Below are positions 20,750 to 30,750 of a stretch of DNA of 64,000 bases, piece after piece; the stretch's first letter is position 1; each line of letters begins with the position of its first letter. The position numbers and the translations under genes are program-made. The notes under the pieces are model-generated. The model made no database searches and had not been told where the DNA came from. It saw only the letters and a program-made list of their open reading frames with translations. The stretch is from an uncultured Zoogloea sp. (GTDB lineage: Bacteria > Pseudomonadota > Gammaproteobacteria > Burkholderiales > Rhodocyclaceae), in NCBI GenBank assembly GCA_937967645.1, contig CALBTT010000213.1, forward strand, positions 71,418 through 135,417, given 5' to 3'.

Positions 20750-22387
20750 ATGAAACCCAGCCCGCACAGTCCCTCCTCCACCCTGCCCTGGCTGCTCGCC
20801 GGCGTGCTTGGCAACCTGCAGCCGGCATTTGCTGCATCTGTCGCCGCGACAGCGGAATCGCCGCCGGCGCAGGTCGCCGCACAGGTGGCGCCGATCACCC
20901 GGGTGGTGCTCTACCCCGACAGCGCGGTGGTGGAGCGCAGCGTCCGGGTGAAGGCTGGCGAATCGCGCATCGAGATTCCGGGCTTGCCGGCCAACTTCAG
21001 CATGCAGGCGCTGCAGATAGACATTGACGGGAGCCTCCGCATTGGCGACACCACCGCCCTGGACAGTAGCCGCCATGCGCCGCTCACCGCCGAGGAGGCG
21101 AGACTCGATGGGGAGGTGAAGCGCCTCAAGGCACGCATCGACACCATCGAAGTCGACAAGAAGGCAGCGGAACTCGAGCTGAAGTATCTGGACAGCCTGG
21201 CCTCGCCCGGCGAAAGCCAGCGCGCCGGGCAGCCTTCCGCCACCCTGCAGACCCTGCGCCAGGGCAGCATCCAGGCCCAGCGGCGGATACTCGACGCCGA
21301 GGCCGAGAAGGCCCGCCTGCAGCCGGCGCTGGACAGTCTCAACCAGGACCTGCAGCGCATCCGACCCGCGGTGGACCAGGTCCGTACCCTGCGGATCAGA
21401 GTCGAGGCGCCGCGCGACGGCCTGCTGCGTTTGCGTTACCCCCTCGCCGATGCGGGTTGGCGGCCCGCCTACCGGGCGACCCTCAACGCGGACGGAACCG
21501 GTGTGAGCCTGGAGCGGACGGCCCAGCTGGCGCAACGGACCGGCGAAGATTGGTCGCGGGTGAAGCTGAGCCTGGTCACTGGACGGACCCGCAGCGGGGT
21601 GACGGGCCCCGTGCCCTCGCCCTGGAATCTCCAGCTGCGCCCCGAATACCGCGCCGAGATGGCCCGCGCCACAGCCTATCCGGCGGCCGCACCGGCTCCG
21701 GTCCCGGCAAGCCTGCGTGCCAAGGAGCCGACGCCCGAACCGCTCTTCGAGGTGGCCGCCAACCACGGCGAGTACAGCACCGAATACGCGCTGTCCGAAC
21801 CCCTCAGCCTCCCCGCCGACGGACGGCCGATGAATGTGTCCCTCGAAACCCTGCGCATCCCCGTGCAGCTGCAAGTGCAGGTCTCACCACGGCAGGACAA
21901 GGCCGCCTGGCTGATCGCCAGCGGCACCCTGCCAGAGGGCGTGTGGCCTGCCGGCGAAATGCAGCTCTACCGCAACGGCAGCTACGTGGGGTCGAGCAGC
22001 TGGAACCCGGCCTGGGAGAGCGGCCTCAAGCTGCCTTTCGGCCAGGATGAGCAGATCCGGGTGAGCGTCCGCCCGGTGACGGCGCGCAGCGCCAGCAGCG
22101 GCCTCATCGGGCAACGCGCCGAGCGGCAGCTCGAGGATGTATTCACGGTGACGAGCCGCCACAAGTCGCCGGTGAAGCTGCGGGTCCTGGAGGCCAGCCC
22201 GGTTGTCCAGGATGAGCAGATCGAGCTGAGCAGCCAGTTCATACCGCCGGTGAGCCACCAGGACTGGGACGGACGGCGTGGTGTCGTGGCCTGGGAGCAG
22301 GAACTCAAGGCCGGCGCCAGCCAGGACTTCTCGGTGAGCTACCGGATCCGCTGGCCCAAGGAACGTCAGGTCATCGGCCTGCCTTGA
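20750..22387 (+). CDS. MuiA-family protein (DUF4140/DUF4139), secreted
   Basis: A 545-residue protein with a signal peptide ending near AFA-A (residue 29), an N-terminal DUF4140-like domain (ITRVVLYPDSAVVERSV), a coiled-coil stretch (about 110-215, heavily charged) and a C-terminal DUF4139 beta-rich domain. The family is named after a mucoidy inhibitor; its biochemical role is not established. Predicted location is the periplasm or outer surface. A TATAAT lies just upstream, so it is likely transcribed alone, convergent to rmuC. Confidence 0.8.
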   Translation: MKPSPHSPSSTLPWLLAGVLGNLQPAFAASVAATAESPPAQVAAQVAPITRVVLYPDSAVVERSVRVKAGESRIEIPGLPANFSMQALQIDIDGSLRIGDTTALDSSRHAPLTAEEARLDGEVKRLKARIDTIEVDKKAAELELKYLDSLASPGESQRAGQPSATLQTLRQGSIQAQRRILDAEAEKARLQPALDSLNQDLQRIRPAVDQVRTLRIRVEAPRDGLLRLRYPLADAGWRPAYRATLNADGTGVSLERTAQLAQRTGEDWSRVKLSLVTGRTRSGVTGPVPSPWNLQLRPEYRAEMARATAYPAAAPAPVPASLRAKEPTPEPLFEVAANHGEYSTEYALSEPLSLPADGRPMNVSLETLRIPVQLQVQVSPRQDKAAWLIASGTLPEGVWPAGEMQLYRNGSYVGSSSWNPAWESGLKLPFGQDEQIRVSVRPVTARSASSGLIGQRAERQLEDVFTVTSRHKSPVKLRVLEASPVVQDEQIELSSQFIPPVSHQDWDGRRGVVAWEQELKAGASQDFSVSYRIRWPKERQVIGLP

Positions 22388-22408
22388 GATCCCCGCCCCG
22401 GCCCACCT

Positions 22409-23845
22409 CTAAGGCAGCTCTGGCGCGGGCAGCGCCGACGGGGGCAGGTCATCCAGCTGGGCCGATTCGATGCGCTGGAAGTGGGCGCTGATCTTGCGCG
22501 ATGAGGTCTGCACCTCGGCCACGTCCTCCCCGGCCTGGCGGATGTGGGTGGCGAGGCGCTGCATGCGTTCGTCGAAGCGGGTGAAGTCCTTGGAGAGCTT
22601 GCCCAGGGCGTCCTTGATCACGTGGATCTGCTTGCGTGTCTCGACGTCCTTGATCACCGCCCGGGCGGTGTTGAGCACCGCCATCAGGGTGGTGGGCGAG
22701 ACGATCCACACCCGGCGGCTCATGGCGTAGGCCACCACCTCCGGGTGGTAGGCGTGGATCTCGGCGAACACCGCCTCGGCGGGGATGAACATCACCGCGC
22801 CGTCGCTGGTCACCTCGGGCAGGATGTATTTGCTGGCGATGGCCTCCACATGGCGCTTCACGTCATTGCGGAAGGAGGCCTGGGCGCCCCTGCGCTCCAG
22901 GTCGCTGACACCCGTGGCGAACATGCGGTGGTAGTTCTCCAGCGGAAACTTGGAATCCACCACCACCATCCCGGTCGGCTCGGGCAGACGCAGCACGCAG
23001 TCGGCGCGGGTGCCGTTGGGCAGGGTGAACTGGAAATCGAAGGCCTCCGGCGGCAAGGCATTGCGCACCAGGGCCTCCAGCTGCACCTCGCCGAAGGCGC
23101 CCCGGGCACGCTTGTCGCCGAGCAGTTCCTGCAGGCTCACCACATTGGTGGTCAGGTCGCCGATCTTCTTCTGCGCTTCGTCGATGGTGGCAAGGCGCGC
23201 CATCACACTGGCAAAGGTCTCGTTGGTCTTGCGGAAGCCCTCGTCGAGGCGTTGGTTCACATGGCCGGTGATGGCCTCGAGCCGCTCCCCCACGGTGCGG
23301 TTCATCGCCTCGATGTGGGTGGCGAGCTGGTCGGAGGCCGCCTTGAGGCCGCTCTGCAGCAGCTCGCGGTCGGCCCGGGCATGTTCGGAGAGGGTCTTCA
23401 GGGTCTCGGCGAGCATCTCGCTGCGCAGCTTCTCCTGGGCCGCCGCCAGGGTGCTGGCCAGCTCGGACAGGCGCAGCGCGCTCTCCTCCTGCTGCTTGCC
23501 GAACTGCCCGATGAGGGCCAGGTGGAACTGCTGCAGGCCGTGACGGGAAGCCGCCTCGCCGGCCTCAATGCGCTCGCGCAGGCGGTCGGTCTCGCCGGCC
23601 ACCATGTCCATGATGCGGTCGGCGTTGGTGGTGGCGGAGGCCTGCAGCTCCCGTACGAACTGCAGCTGCTGGTGGCCGAAGAGGCTGTCGAGGCGGCTGC
23701 CCAGGTCTTCGTACAGTTCATCGCCCATGCGGTCGAGGCGACGCACCCGCAGGATGAGATAAACAACGGCGGCGAGCGTGAGCAGCAGCACGCCGAACAG
23801 CCAGGGGAACAGGGTGGCGAGGGTGGATGCGGTCTCTGGAGTCAT
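22409..23845 (-). CDS. rmuC: DNA recombination protein RmuC homologue
   Basis: A 478-residue protein with one N-terminal membrane helix (LFPWLFGVLLLTLAAVVYLIL), a long coiled coil (about 45-225) and a C-terminal RmuC domain related to restriction-endonuclease folds (for example DSKFPLENYHRM and SPTTLMAVLNTA). RmuC limits DNA inversions at short inverted repeats in E. coli. Length and layout are normal. It lies 27 bp from the FtsX-type permease gene on the same strand and may share its transcript. Confidence 0.92.
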   Translation of the reverse strand: MTPETASTLATLFPWLFGVLLLTLAAVVYLILRVRRLDRMGDELYEDLGSRLDSLFGHQQLQFVRELQASATTNADRIMDMVAGETDRLRERIEAGEAASRHGLQQFHLALIGQFGKQQEESALRLSELASTLAAAQEKLRSEMLAETLKTLSEHARADRELLQSGLKAASDQLATHIEAMNRTVGERLEAITGHVNQRLDEGFRKTNETFASVMARLATIDEAQKKIGDLTTNVVSLQELLGDKRARGAFGEVQLEALVRNALPPEAFDFQFTLPNGTRADCVLRLPEPTGMVVVDSKFPLENYHRMFATGVSDLERRGAQASFRNDVKRHVEAIASKYILPEVTSDGAVMFIPAEAVFAEIHAYHPEVVAYAMSRRVWIVSPTTLMAVLNTARAVIKDVETRKQIHVIKDALGKLSKDFTRFDERMQRLATHIRQAGEDVAEVQTSSRKISAHFQRIESAQLDDLPPSALPAPELP

Positions 23846-23872
23846 GCCCCGAGTATAACGCCCGCCTGTAAA

Positions 23873-26383
23873 TCAGTTCAGTGCCCGCAGGCTGGCCAAG
23901 GGCGGCTGGGCCAGCAGATGGCGGGTGCCATACCAACCCGCCAGGGTCACCACCGCGACGCCGGCCAGCGCCCCCGCCAGCACCGGCAGCAGATCCGGCG
24001 CGTACGGCAGCTTGAAGACGAAATGCCCGAGCGCCCAGCCGATGCCGCTGGCCCCCACCCCGGCCAGGCCGCCGGCAACCAGGCCGAGCACGGCAAACTC
24101 GGCCAGCAGCGCAGCCCGCAACTGGGCGTTGCGCGCCCCCAGAGTACGCAGGATGGCCATCTCCTTCTCGCGCTCGTCGTGGGTGGACTGCAGGGCACCG
24201 AACAGCACGATCACCCCGGCCACCACGGCAAAGCCAAAGACGAACTGCACGGCGGCGATAAGCTGATCGACCATGCCCTGTATCTGCGAGATCACCGCCG
24301 CCACGTCGATCACCGTGAAGTTGGGGAAGGCCGCCACCAGCCGGTTGGCAAAATCCATCTTTGCGGCGGGCAGGTAGAAGCTGGTGATGTAGCTGGCCGG
24401 GAAGCTCTCGAGCATGCCCGGCCCGGCGATGACGAAGAAGTTCACCCGCATGGAGTCCCAGTCGAGCTTGCGCAGGCTGGTGATGCGCGCCTCGCTGCGG
24501 GTGCCGGCGATCTCGAAGCTCAGCACGTCCCCCATCTTCAGCCCCAGCGTCTGGGCCAGGCCCTGCTCCACCGAAAACTGGGGCGTGCTCGCCTGACCAT
24601 GCCAGATCCCTTCCACCACGCTGTTGCCATCCGGCAGGCGGGTATCGAAGGAGAGGTTGAAATCCCGGTCCACCAGACGCCTGGCGCGGTCCTCGGTGTA
24701 GTCGTCGGGGCCTACGGGCCGCCCGTTGACCGCCACCAGGCGGCCGCGGATCATCGGCTGCAGGTTGGGCGCCGGCCGGCCCTCGGCACGGAAGAACGCA
24801 CGCACCGGCTCAAGCTGTTCCGGCTGGATGTTGATGACAAAGCGGTTCGGTGCGTCGATCGGCGTGGCCTGCTTCCAGTTGGCCAGCAGGTCACTGCGCA
24901 CCAGGGTCAGCAGCAGCAGCGCGGTGATGCCCATGCCCAGCGCGAGGATCTGCACCAGGCTCGCCACCGGCCGCCGCTTGAGGGAGGCAATGCCGTAGCG
25001 CCAGCCGCTGCCCGCCACCCCGCGAACCCGTCCGAGCAGGGCCAGCGCAGCCCAGCCGACCACACCATAGACCGCGAAGGCCAAGGCAAAGCCACCGACC
25101 ACTGCGGCGCCCAGCAGCCAGTCCCGGGCGATCGCCACCAGCAGACCGGCCAGCACCAGGGCGCCGGCGGCCCAGGCCAGGCCTTCACGGGCCGCCATGC
25201 CGTCCCACTCGCGGCGCAGCACGCGCAGGGTCGGCACCCGCCCCAGGCGGATCAAGGGCGGCAGGGCAAAGCCCAGTAACAGCAGCAGGGACACCCCCAG
25301 GCCATGCAGCACCGGCCACCCGCCCGGCGCGGGCAGCGGAAAGCCGACCAGGTTGCCGAGCAGGGCGTTGAGCCCGAACTGCACGCCAAAGCCGATCAGG
25401 CAGCCGATCGCCCCGGCCCCGAGGCCGAGCAGCGCGAACTCACCCAGGAAGAGACCCATCAGGCGCGATTGGCTGGCCCCCACGCAGCGCATCACGGCGC
25501 AGCCGTCGAGGTGGCGCTCAACGAAGCGCCGGGTCGCCAGACCCACTGCCACCGCCGCCAGCACCACCGCCAACATGGCGGCAAAGCGCAGGAAGCGCTC
25601 GGTGCGGTCGAGAATGCTGCGCACTTCGGGCCGTGCGTTGTCCACGGTCTCCAGGGACTCGCCACGCTTCAGGCGCGGCCGCGCCCAGGCGTCGAAGGCC
25701 GCCACGGCCTGCGCCTCACCGGCCACGTGCAGACGATGCACGGCCCGGCTGCCCGGCTGGATCAGCCCGGTATCCGGCAGATCGGCCGCATTGAAGATGA
25801 GCCGCGGCAACAGGCTGAAGAAATTGGCGCCCCGGTCCGACTCGAAGCTCAACACGGCCGCCATGCGGAAGGTGGACGCGCCCAGCCCGATGCGGTCGCC
25901 GACCTTGGCGCCGAGGGCGCTGGCGAGGCGCTCATCCAGCCACAGCTCGCCCGGCGCCGGAATGCCCGGCGCGGGGGCATCGGCCTGGTTGAGCCCGGGC
26001 GCAATGCGGATCGCGCCACGCAGGGGGTGCCCCGCCTCCACCGCCTTGACGCCGGCCAGCTGGGCGCTGTCTCCATGGCTGGCCATGCTGGTGAAGGTGC
26101 TGGAGACCACGCTCCGCAGGCCCCGCGCGCTGGCTTCCTGGCGGTAGGCCGGGTCGAGGGCGTGGTCGGACACCAGGACCAGGTCGCCGCCCAGCAGCTG
26201 GTTGGCTTCCCGCCCGAGGGCCTGGGCCACCCGGTCGGTGAAGAAGCCGACGCTGGTGAGGCTCGCCACGGCGATGATCAGGGCGACGAGCAGGAGGCCG
26301 AGCTCGCCCGCCCGCAGGTCGCGACGCAGCATGCGCCAGGAGAGCGCCAGGGCGGCGCGAAGGGACAGTGCTTTGGAATTCAT
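23873..26383 (-). CDS. FtsX-like ABC transporter permease (YbbP type)
   Basis: An 836-residue permease of the MacB/FtsX class with two FtsX domains: an N-terminal helix, a large periplasmic region, a central block of helices (about 270-480), a second periplasmic region and C-terminal helices (about 690-830). It resembles YbbP, normally paired with the ATPase YbbA, and may export or extract lipids or lipoproteins. No ATPase gene is adjacent, so the partner must be encoded elsewhere. A strong terminator of the upstream amidohydrolase gene ends 23 bp before its start. Confidence 0.85.
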   Translation of the reverse strand: MNSKALSLRAALALSWRMLRRDLRAGELGLLLVALIIAVASLTSVGFFTDRVAQALGREANQLLGGDLVLVSDHALDPAYRQEASARGLRSVVSSTFTSMASHGDSAQLAGVKAVEAGHPLRGAIRIAPGLNQADAPAPGIPAPGELWLDERLASALGAKVGDRIGLGASTFRMAAVLSFESDRGANFFSLLPRLIFNAADLPDTGLIQPGSRAVHRLHVAGEAQAVAAFDAWARPRLKRGESLETVDNARPEVRSILDRTERFLRFAAMLAVVLAAVAVGLATRRFVERHLDGCAVMRCVGASQSRLMGLFLGEFALLGLGAGAIGCLIGFGVQFGLNALLGNLVGFPLPAPGGWPVLHGLGVSLLLLLGFALPPLIRLGRVPTLRVLRREWDGMAAREGLAWAAGALVLAGLLVAIARDWLLGAAVVGGFALAFAVYGVVGWAALALLGRVRGVAGSGWRYGIASLKRRPVASLVQILALGMGITALLLLTLVRSDLLANWKQATPIDAPNRFVINIQPEQLEPVRAFFRAEGRPAPNLQPMIRGRLVAVNGRPVGPDDYTEDRARRLVDRDFNLSFDTRLPDGNSVVEGIWHGQASTPQFSVEQGLAQTLGLKMGDVLSFEIAGTRSEARITSLRKLDWDSMRVNFFVIAGPGMLESFPASYITSFYLPAAKMDFANRLVAAFPNFTVIDVAAVISQIQGMVDQLIAAVQFVFGFAVVAGVIVLFGALQSTHDEREKEMAILRTLGARNAQLRAALLAEFAVLGLVAGGLAGVGASGIGWALGHFVFKLPYAPDLLPVLAGALAGVAVVTLAGWYGTRHLLAQPPLASLRALN

Positions 26384-26405
26384 GGGCTCTCAGGCAACAG
26401 GCGCG

Positions 26406-26434
26406 CAAAAAGATTCCGGCCGCGGCCGGAATCT
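26406..26434 (-). terminator. Rho-independent terminator of the M20 amidohydrolase gene
   Basis: A 24-bp perfect palindrome (26411-26434, AGATTCCGGCCG and its complement) is followed on the minus strand by TTTTTGC. It lies between the amidohydrolase stop and the permease start. Confidence 0.85.
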
Positions 26435-26480
26435 CCTTGTAACAGTCCGCCATGGCAGGCGGATGACGCGGTAGAACGCC

Positions 26481-27650
26481 TCAGGTCGGGGCCAGCCAGC
26501 GCTCCACCAGGCGCACCCAGTAGGCCACGCCGAAGGGGATGGCCTCGTCGTTGAAGTCGTAACGGGGGTTGTGCAGCGTGCAGCCGCCCTCCCCCGGCCC
26601 ATTGCCGAGCCAGATGTAGCAGCCGGGCTTTTCCTGCAGGAAGAAGGAGAAGTCCTCAGCCCCCATGCTCGGTTTGATGTCCACCGCCACGCTGTCCTCG
26701 CCGCACACCTCGCCGGCCACTCGGGCACAGAATTCGGCCTCCGGCACGGTGTTGATGGTCGGAGGGTAGCCGCGGCGGTACTCGAAATGCACATTGGCGC
26801 CGAAGGCCGCTCCGATCCCGGCGCAGACCCGCTGCATGGCGTCCTCGACCTGCTGCTGGATCTCCGGGCGGAAGGCCCGCACGGTGCCGCAGATGCGCGC
26901 CACGTCGGGGATCACGTTGTAGGCGTCGCCAGCGTGGAACTGGGTGATCGACAGCACCGCGGCGTCCTGCGGGTCGCGGTTGCGGCTGATCACCGACTGA
27001 AGGGCTTGCACCAGCGCGGCGCCGGCCAGCACCGGGTCGATGCCCTGGTGGGGCATCGCGGCATGGGCGCCGTGGCCCTTGATCTCGATGTCGAAACGGT
27101 CGGCGCAGGCCATCACCGGCCCGCGATGCACGGCGATCTGCCCGACCGGCAGGCCCGGCCAGTTGTGCAGGCCGAAGATCGCCTCCATGGGGAAGCGCTG
27201 GAAGAGGCCGTCGGCGATCATCGCCGGCGCACCGCCCTCACCTTCCTCGGCGGGCTGGAAGACGAAATACACGGTGCCGTCGAAGTCCCGCTGGCGGGCC
27301 AGGCGGGCCGCCGCGCCGAGCAGCATGGCGGTGTGACCGTCGTGCCCGCAGGCGTGCATGCGGCCGGGGTGCTTCGAGTGGTGGTTGAACTCGTTCTTCT
27401 CCTGGATCGGCAGCGCATCCATGTCGGCGCGCAGGCCGATGGCGCGGGCGCTGCTGCCGGCGCGGAGCACACCGACCACGCCGGTCTTGCCGATGCCGGT
27501 GTGGGTCTCGATGCCCAGCGCCCGCAGGCGCTCGGCCACCAGGGCGGCGGTGCGGTGCTCTTCGAAGGCGAGCTCAGGGTGGGCGTGGATGTCCCGGCGG
27601 ATCGCGGTAGTCTCCGCGTGGTCGGCCCGCAGAGTGTCGATAAGGTGCAT
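26481..27650 (-). CDS. M20-family amidohydrolase (N-acyl-amino-acid/hippurate hydrolase type)
   Basis: A 389-residue cytosolic metallopeptidase-family enzyme that hydrolyses N-acyl or N-aroyl amino acids. The metal ligands are visible: HACGHDGHTAMLLGAA, the catalytic/metal Glu pair in PAEEGEGGA, and the C-terminal GAEDFSFF. The start at 27650 (MHLIDTLRADHAETTAIRRDIHAHPELAF) matches the family; longer in-frame starts do not. It is divergent from a histone-deacetylase-like gene, another amide-cleaving enzyme, with 91 bp between the starts. Confidence 0.92.
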   Translation of the reverse strand: MHLIDTLRADHAETTAIRRDIHAHPELAFEEHRTAALVAERLRALGIETHTGIGKTGVVGVLRAGSSARAIGLRADMDALPIQEKNEFNHHSKHPGRMHACGHDGHTAMLLGAAARLARQRDFDGTVYFVFQPAEEGEGGAPAMIADGLFQRFPMEAIFGLHNWPGLPVGQIAVHRGPVMACADRFDIEIKGHGAHAAMPHQGIDPVLAGAALVQALQSVISRNRDPQDAAVLSITQFHAGDAYNVIPDVARICGTVRAFRPEIQQQVEDAMQRVCAGIGAAFGANVHFEYRRGYPPTINTVPEAEFCARVAGEVCGEDSVAVDIKPSMGAEDFSFFLQEKPGCYIWLGNGPGEGGCTLHNPRYDFNDEAIPFGVAYWVRLVERWLAPT

Positions 27651-27741
27651 GATGCGTCCCGATGAGCGGCCCATGGCCGTGATGGGAAATGATAGCAGCG
27701 GCGGGGCGTGTGGCTCCATCGCACCAGACTCCGGACTACGC

Positions 27742-28662
27742 ATGAAACTGTTTTACGCCGACCACTTCGTGTTGCCCCTGCCCGAGGGGCATCGCTTCCC
27801 GATGGAGAAGTACTCGCGCCTGCGGGCCCGCCTGATGGACTCCGGGCTGTTCGGTGCGGAGGACTTCCATGTACCCGCCGCCGCCAGCGACACCGAGATC
27901 CTGCGCGCCCACGACGCGGCCTACCTGCAGCGCATGGTGCGCGGCAGCCTGGACAAGGAGGAGATCCGGCGCATCGGCTTTCCGTGGTCCGAGGCCATGG
28001 TGGAGCGCTCGCGCCGTTCTGCCGGCGCCACCCTGGCGGCCTGCCGGGCGGCCCTCGAAGATGGCTGCGCGGCCAACCTGGCCGGCGGCACCCACCATGC
28101 CTTCCGCGACCACGGCGAAGGCTTCTGCGTGTTCAACGATGCGGCCATCGCGGCGCTGGCGATGCGCGCCGAGGGGCGCGTGGAGCGGGTCGCCATCATC
28201 GACTGCGATGTGCACCAGGGCAACGGCACGGCCTCCATCCTGGCCAATCGCCCGGAGTGCTTCACCTTCAGCATCCACGGCGCCCGCAACTACCCTTTCG
28301 ACAAGGAGGCCAGCGACCTGGACGTGGAGCTGCCCGACAGTACCGGCGACGACACCTACCTGACCGCCCTGCAGGCCGCCCTGGGGGTGGTGTTCGCCCG
28401 GGGCCGCCCCGATCTGGTGATCTACCTGGCGGGTGCCGACCCCTATGAAGATGACCGCCTGGGCCGCCTCAAGCTGAGCAAGCAGGGCCTGGCCGAACGC
28501 GACCAGCTGGTCTTCGACAAGGTGCAGAAGCGCGGCCTGCCGATCGCCCTGGCGATGGCCGGCGGCTACGCCCGGCAGATCGACGATACGGTGGAGATCC
28601 ACACCAATACGGTGTGTAGCGCGGCCCGCCACTTCCGTAAACGTCAATCCGCCTCGCTATAA
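27742..28662 (+). CDS. Histone deacetylase-family amidohydrolase
   Basis: A 306-residue zinc-dependent deacetylase of the arginase/deacetylase fold. Active-site His118-His119 (GGTHHAF) and metal ligands Asp156 and His158 in IIDCDVHQGNG are present, with a further Asp in LAGADPYEDDRLG. Bacterial members act on acetylpolyamines, acetoin-related or protein acetyl-lysine substrates; the substrate here is unknown. The start MKLFYADHFVLPLPEGHRFP is the usual N-terminus of the shorter bacterial class. The stop codon overlaps a TATAAT that may drive the next gene. Confidence 0.9.
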   Translation: MKLFYADHFVLPLPEGHRFPMEKYSRLRARLMDSGLFGAEDFHVPAAASDTEILRAHDAAYLQRMVRGSLDKEEIRRIGFPWSEAMVERSRRSAGATLAACRAALEDGCAANLAGGTHHAFRDHGEGFCVFNDAAIAALAMRAEGRVERVAIIDCDVHQGNGTASILANRPECFTFSIHGARNYPFDKEASDLDVELPDSTGDDTYLTALQAALGVVFARGRPDLVIYLAGADPYEDDRLGRLKLSKQGLAERDQLVFDKVQKRGLPIALAMAGGYARQIDDTVEIHTNTVCSAARHFRKRQSASL

Positions 28663-28663
28663 T
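28658..28663 (+). promoter_or_regulatory. -10 element (TATAAT) for the MoxR gene
   Basis: A perfect TATAAT overlaps the stop codon of the deacetylase gene, 30 bp before the MoxR start. No convincing -35 is visible. Confidence 0.4.
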
Positions 28664-28692
28664 CGAACGAAACCCCCACAGAGGACTCCCCG

Positions 28693-29535
<843 letters not shown>

Positions 29536-29548
29536 TCCGGGCGGCGCC

Positions 29549-30727
29549 ATGCTGATCGACTTTTTCCTGCACCTCAAGGCACGCAAGCTGCCGGTGTCCA
29601 CCAAGGAATTCCTGACCCTGCTGGAGGCTGTGCAGGCCGGCCTGGCCGGGCACAGCATGGAGGACTTCTACTTCCTGGCGCGGGCCAGCCTGGTCAAGGA
29701 CGAATCCCAGTTCGACCGCTTCGACCAGGCCTTCGGTGAGTACTTCAAAGGCATCGAGGCGATTCCCGGCCTCGAGGTGGATCTGCCCGAGGCGTGGCTG
29801 AAGGCGATGATGCAGAAGCACCTCAGCCCCGAAGAGAAAGCCAAACTCGAGAAGCTGGGCTGGGACAAGCTCATGGAGGAGTTCAAGAAGCGCCTGCAGG
29901 AACAGAAGGGGCGCCATCAGGGCGGCTCCAAGTGGGTCGGCACCGGCGGCACCTCTCCTTTTGGCAACAGCGGCTTCCATCCGGAAGGAATCCGGGTCGG
30001 CGGCGAGTCCGCCGGCAACCGTACCGCCGTCAAGGTGTGGGACCAGCGGGAGTACCGCAACCTCGATGACTCAGTGGAGCTGGGCACCCGCAACATCAAG
30101 GTGGCCCTGCGCCGCCTGCGCCGCTTTGCCCGCCAGGGCGCGCCGGACGAACTGGACCTGGACGGCACCATCAGCGCCACCGCCCGCAATGCCGGCTACC
30201 TGGATCTGCTGATGCGGCCGGAGCGCCACAACGCGGTGAAGGTGCTGATCTTCTTCGACGTGGGTGGCTCCATGGACGACCACGTGAAGGTCTGCGAAGA
30301 ACTCTTCTCGGCCTGCCGCACCGAGTTCAAGCACATGGAGTACTTCTATTTCCACAACTGCGTGTACGACCAGGTGTGGCGCGACAGCCACCGTCGCCAC
30401 TCGGAGCGCACCCCGACCCTGGATGTGATCCACAAGTACGGGCCGGAATACAAGCTGATCTTCGTGGGCGACGCCACCATGAGCCCCTACGAGATCCTGC
30501 AGCCCAACGGCTCGATCGAATACAGCAACACCGAGGCCGGCGCCGTGTGGCTGCGCCGCCTGATCGACGCCTATCCGGCCACCGCCTGGCTCAATCCGGA
30601 ACCTGAGCGGACCTGGGACTACCGCCAGTCCATCGGCATCATCCGCCAGATCGTCGGGGAACACATGTTCCCCCTGACCCTCGACGGCCTGACCCGGGCC
30701 ATCACCCACCTGTCACGCAAGCACTGA
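29549..30727 (+). CDS. VWA-domain protein, CoxE-like partner of MoxR
   Basis: A 392-residue protein with a charged helical N-terminus, a Gly-rich linker (GGSKWVGTGGTSPFG, about 130-145) and a C-terminal von Willebrand A domain of the CoxE type. The metal-ion-dependent adhesion site reads FFDVGGSMDDH near residue 235, so the usual DxSxS is DxGxS. It should bind the MoxR ATPase encoded 13 bp upstream. Convergent with the di-iron protein gene; 23 bp separate the stops. Confidence 0.88.
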   Translation: MLIDFFLHLKARKLPVSTKEFLTLLEAVQAGLAGHSMEDFYFLARASLVKDESQFDRFDQAFGEYFKGIEAIPGLEVDLPEAWLKAMMQKHLSPEEKAKLEKLGWDKLMEEFKKRLQEQKGRHQGGSKWVGTGGTSPFGNSGFHPEGIRVGGESAGNRTAVKVWDQREYRNLDDSVELGTRNIKVALRRLRRFARQGAPDELDLDGTISATARNAGYLDLLMRPERHNAVKVLIFFDVGGSMDDHVKVCEELFSACRTEFKHMEYFYFHNCVYDQVWRDSHRRHSERTPTLDVIHKYGPEYKLIFVGDATMSPYEILQPNGSIEYSNTEAGAVWLRRLIDAYPATAWLNPEPERTWDYRQSIGIIRQIVGEHMFPLTLDGLTRAITHLSRKH

Positions 30728-30750
30728 CAGCCCGGCCACCGCGGTGTCGA

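Noticed and set aside
20136..20882. A minus-strand open frame of 248 codons containing seven-residue repeats (ELTDGGC type) through the 21-bp array.
   Set aside because: A 21-bp repeat gives a 7-residue period in any open frame. The frame also runs antisense through the signal-peptide region of the MuiA-like gene and has no ribosome site or family match.
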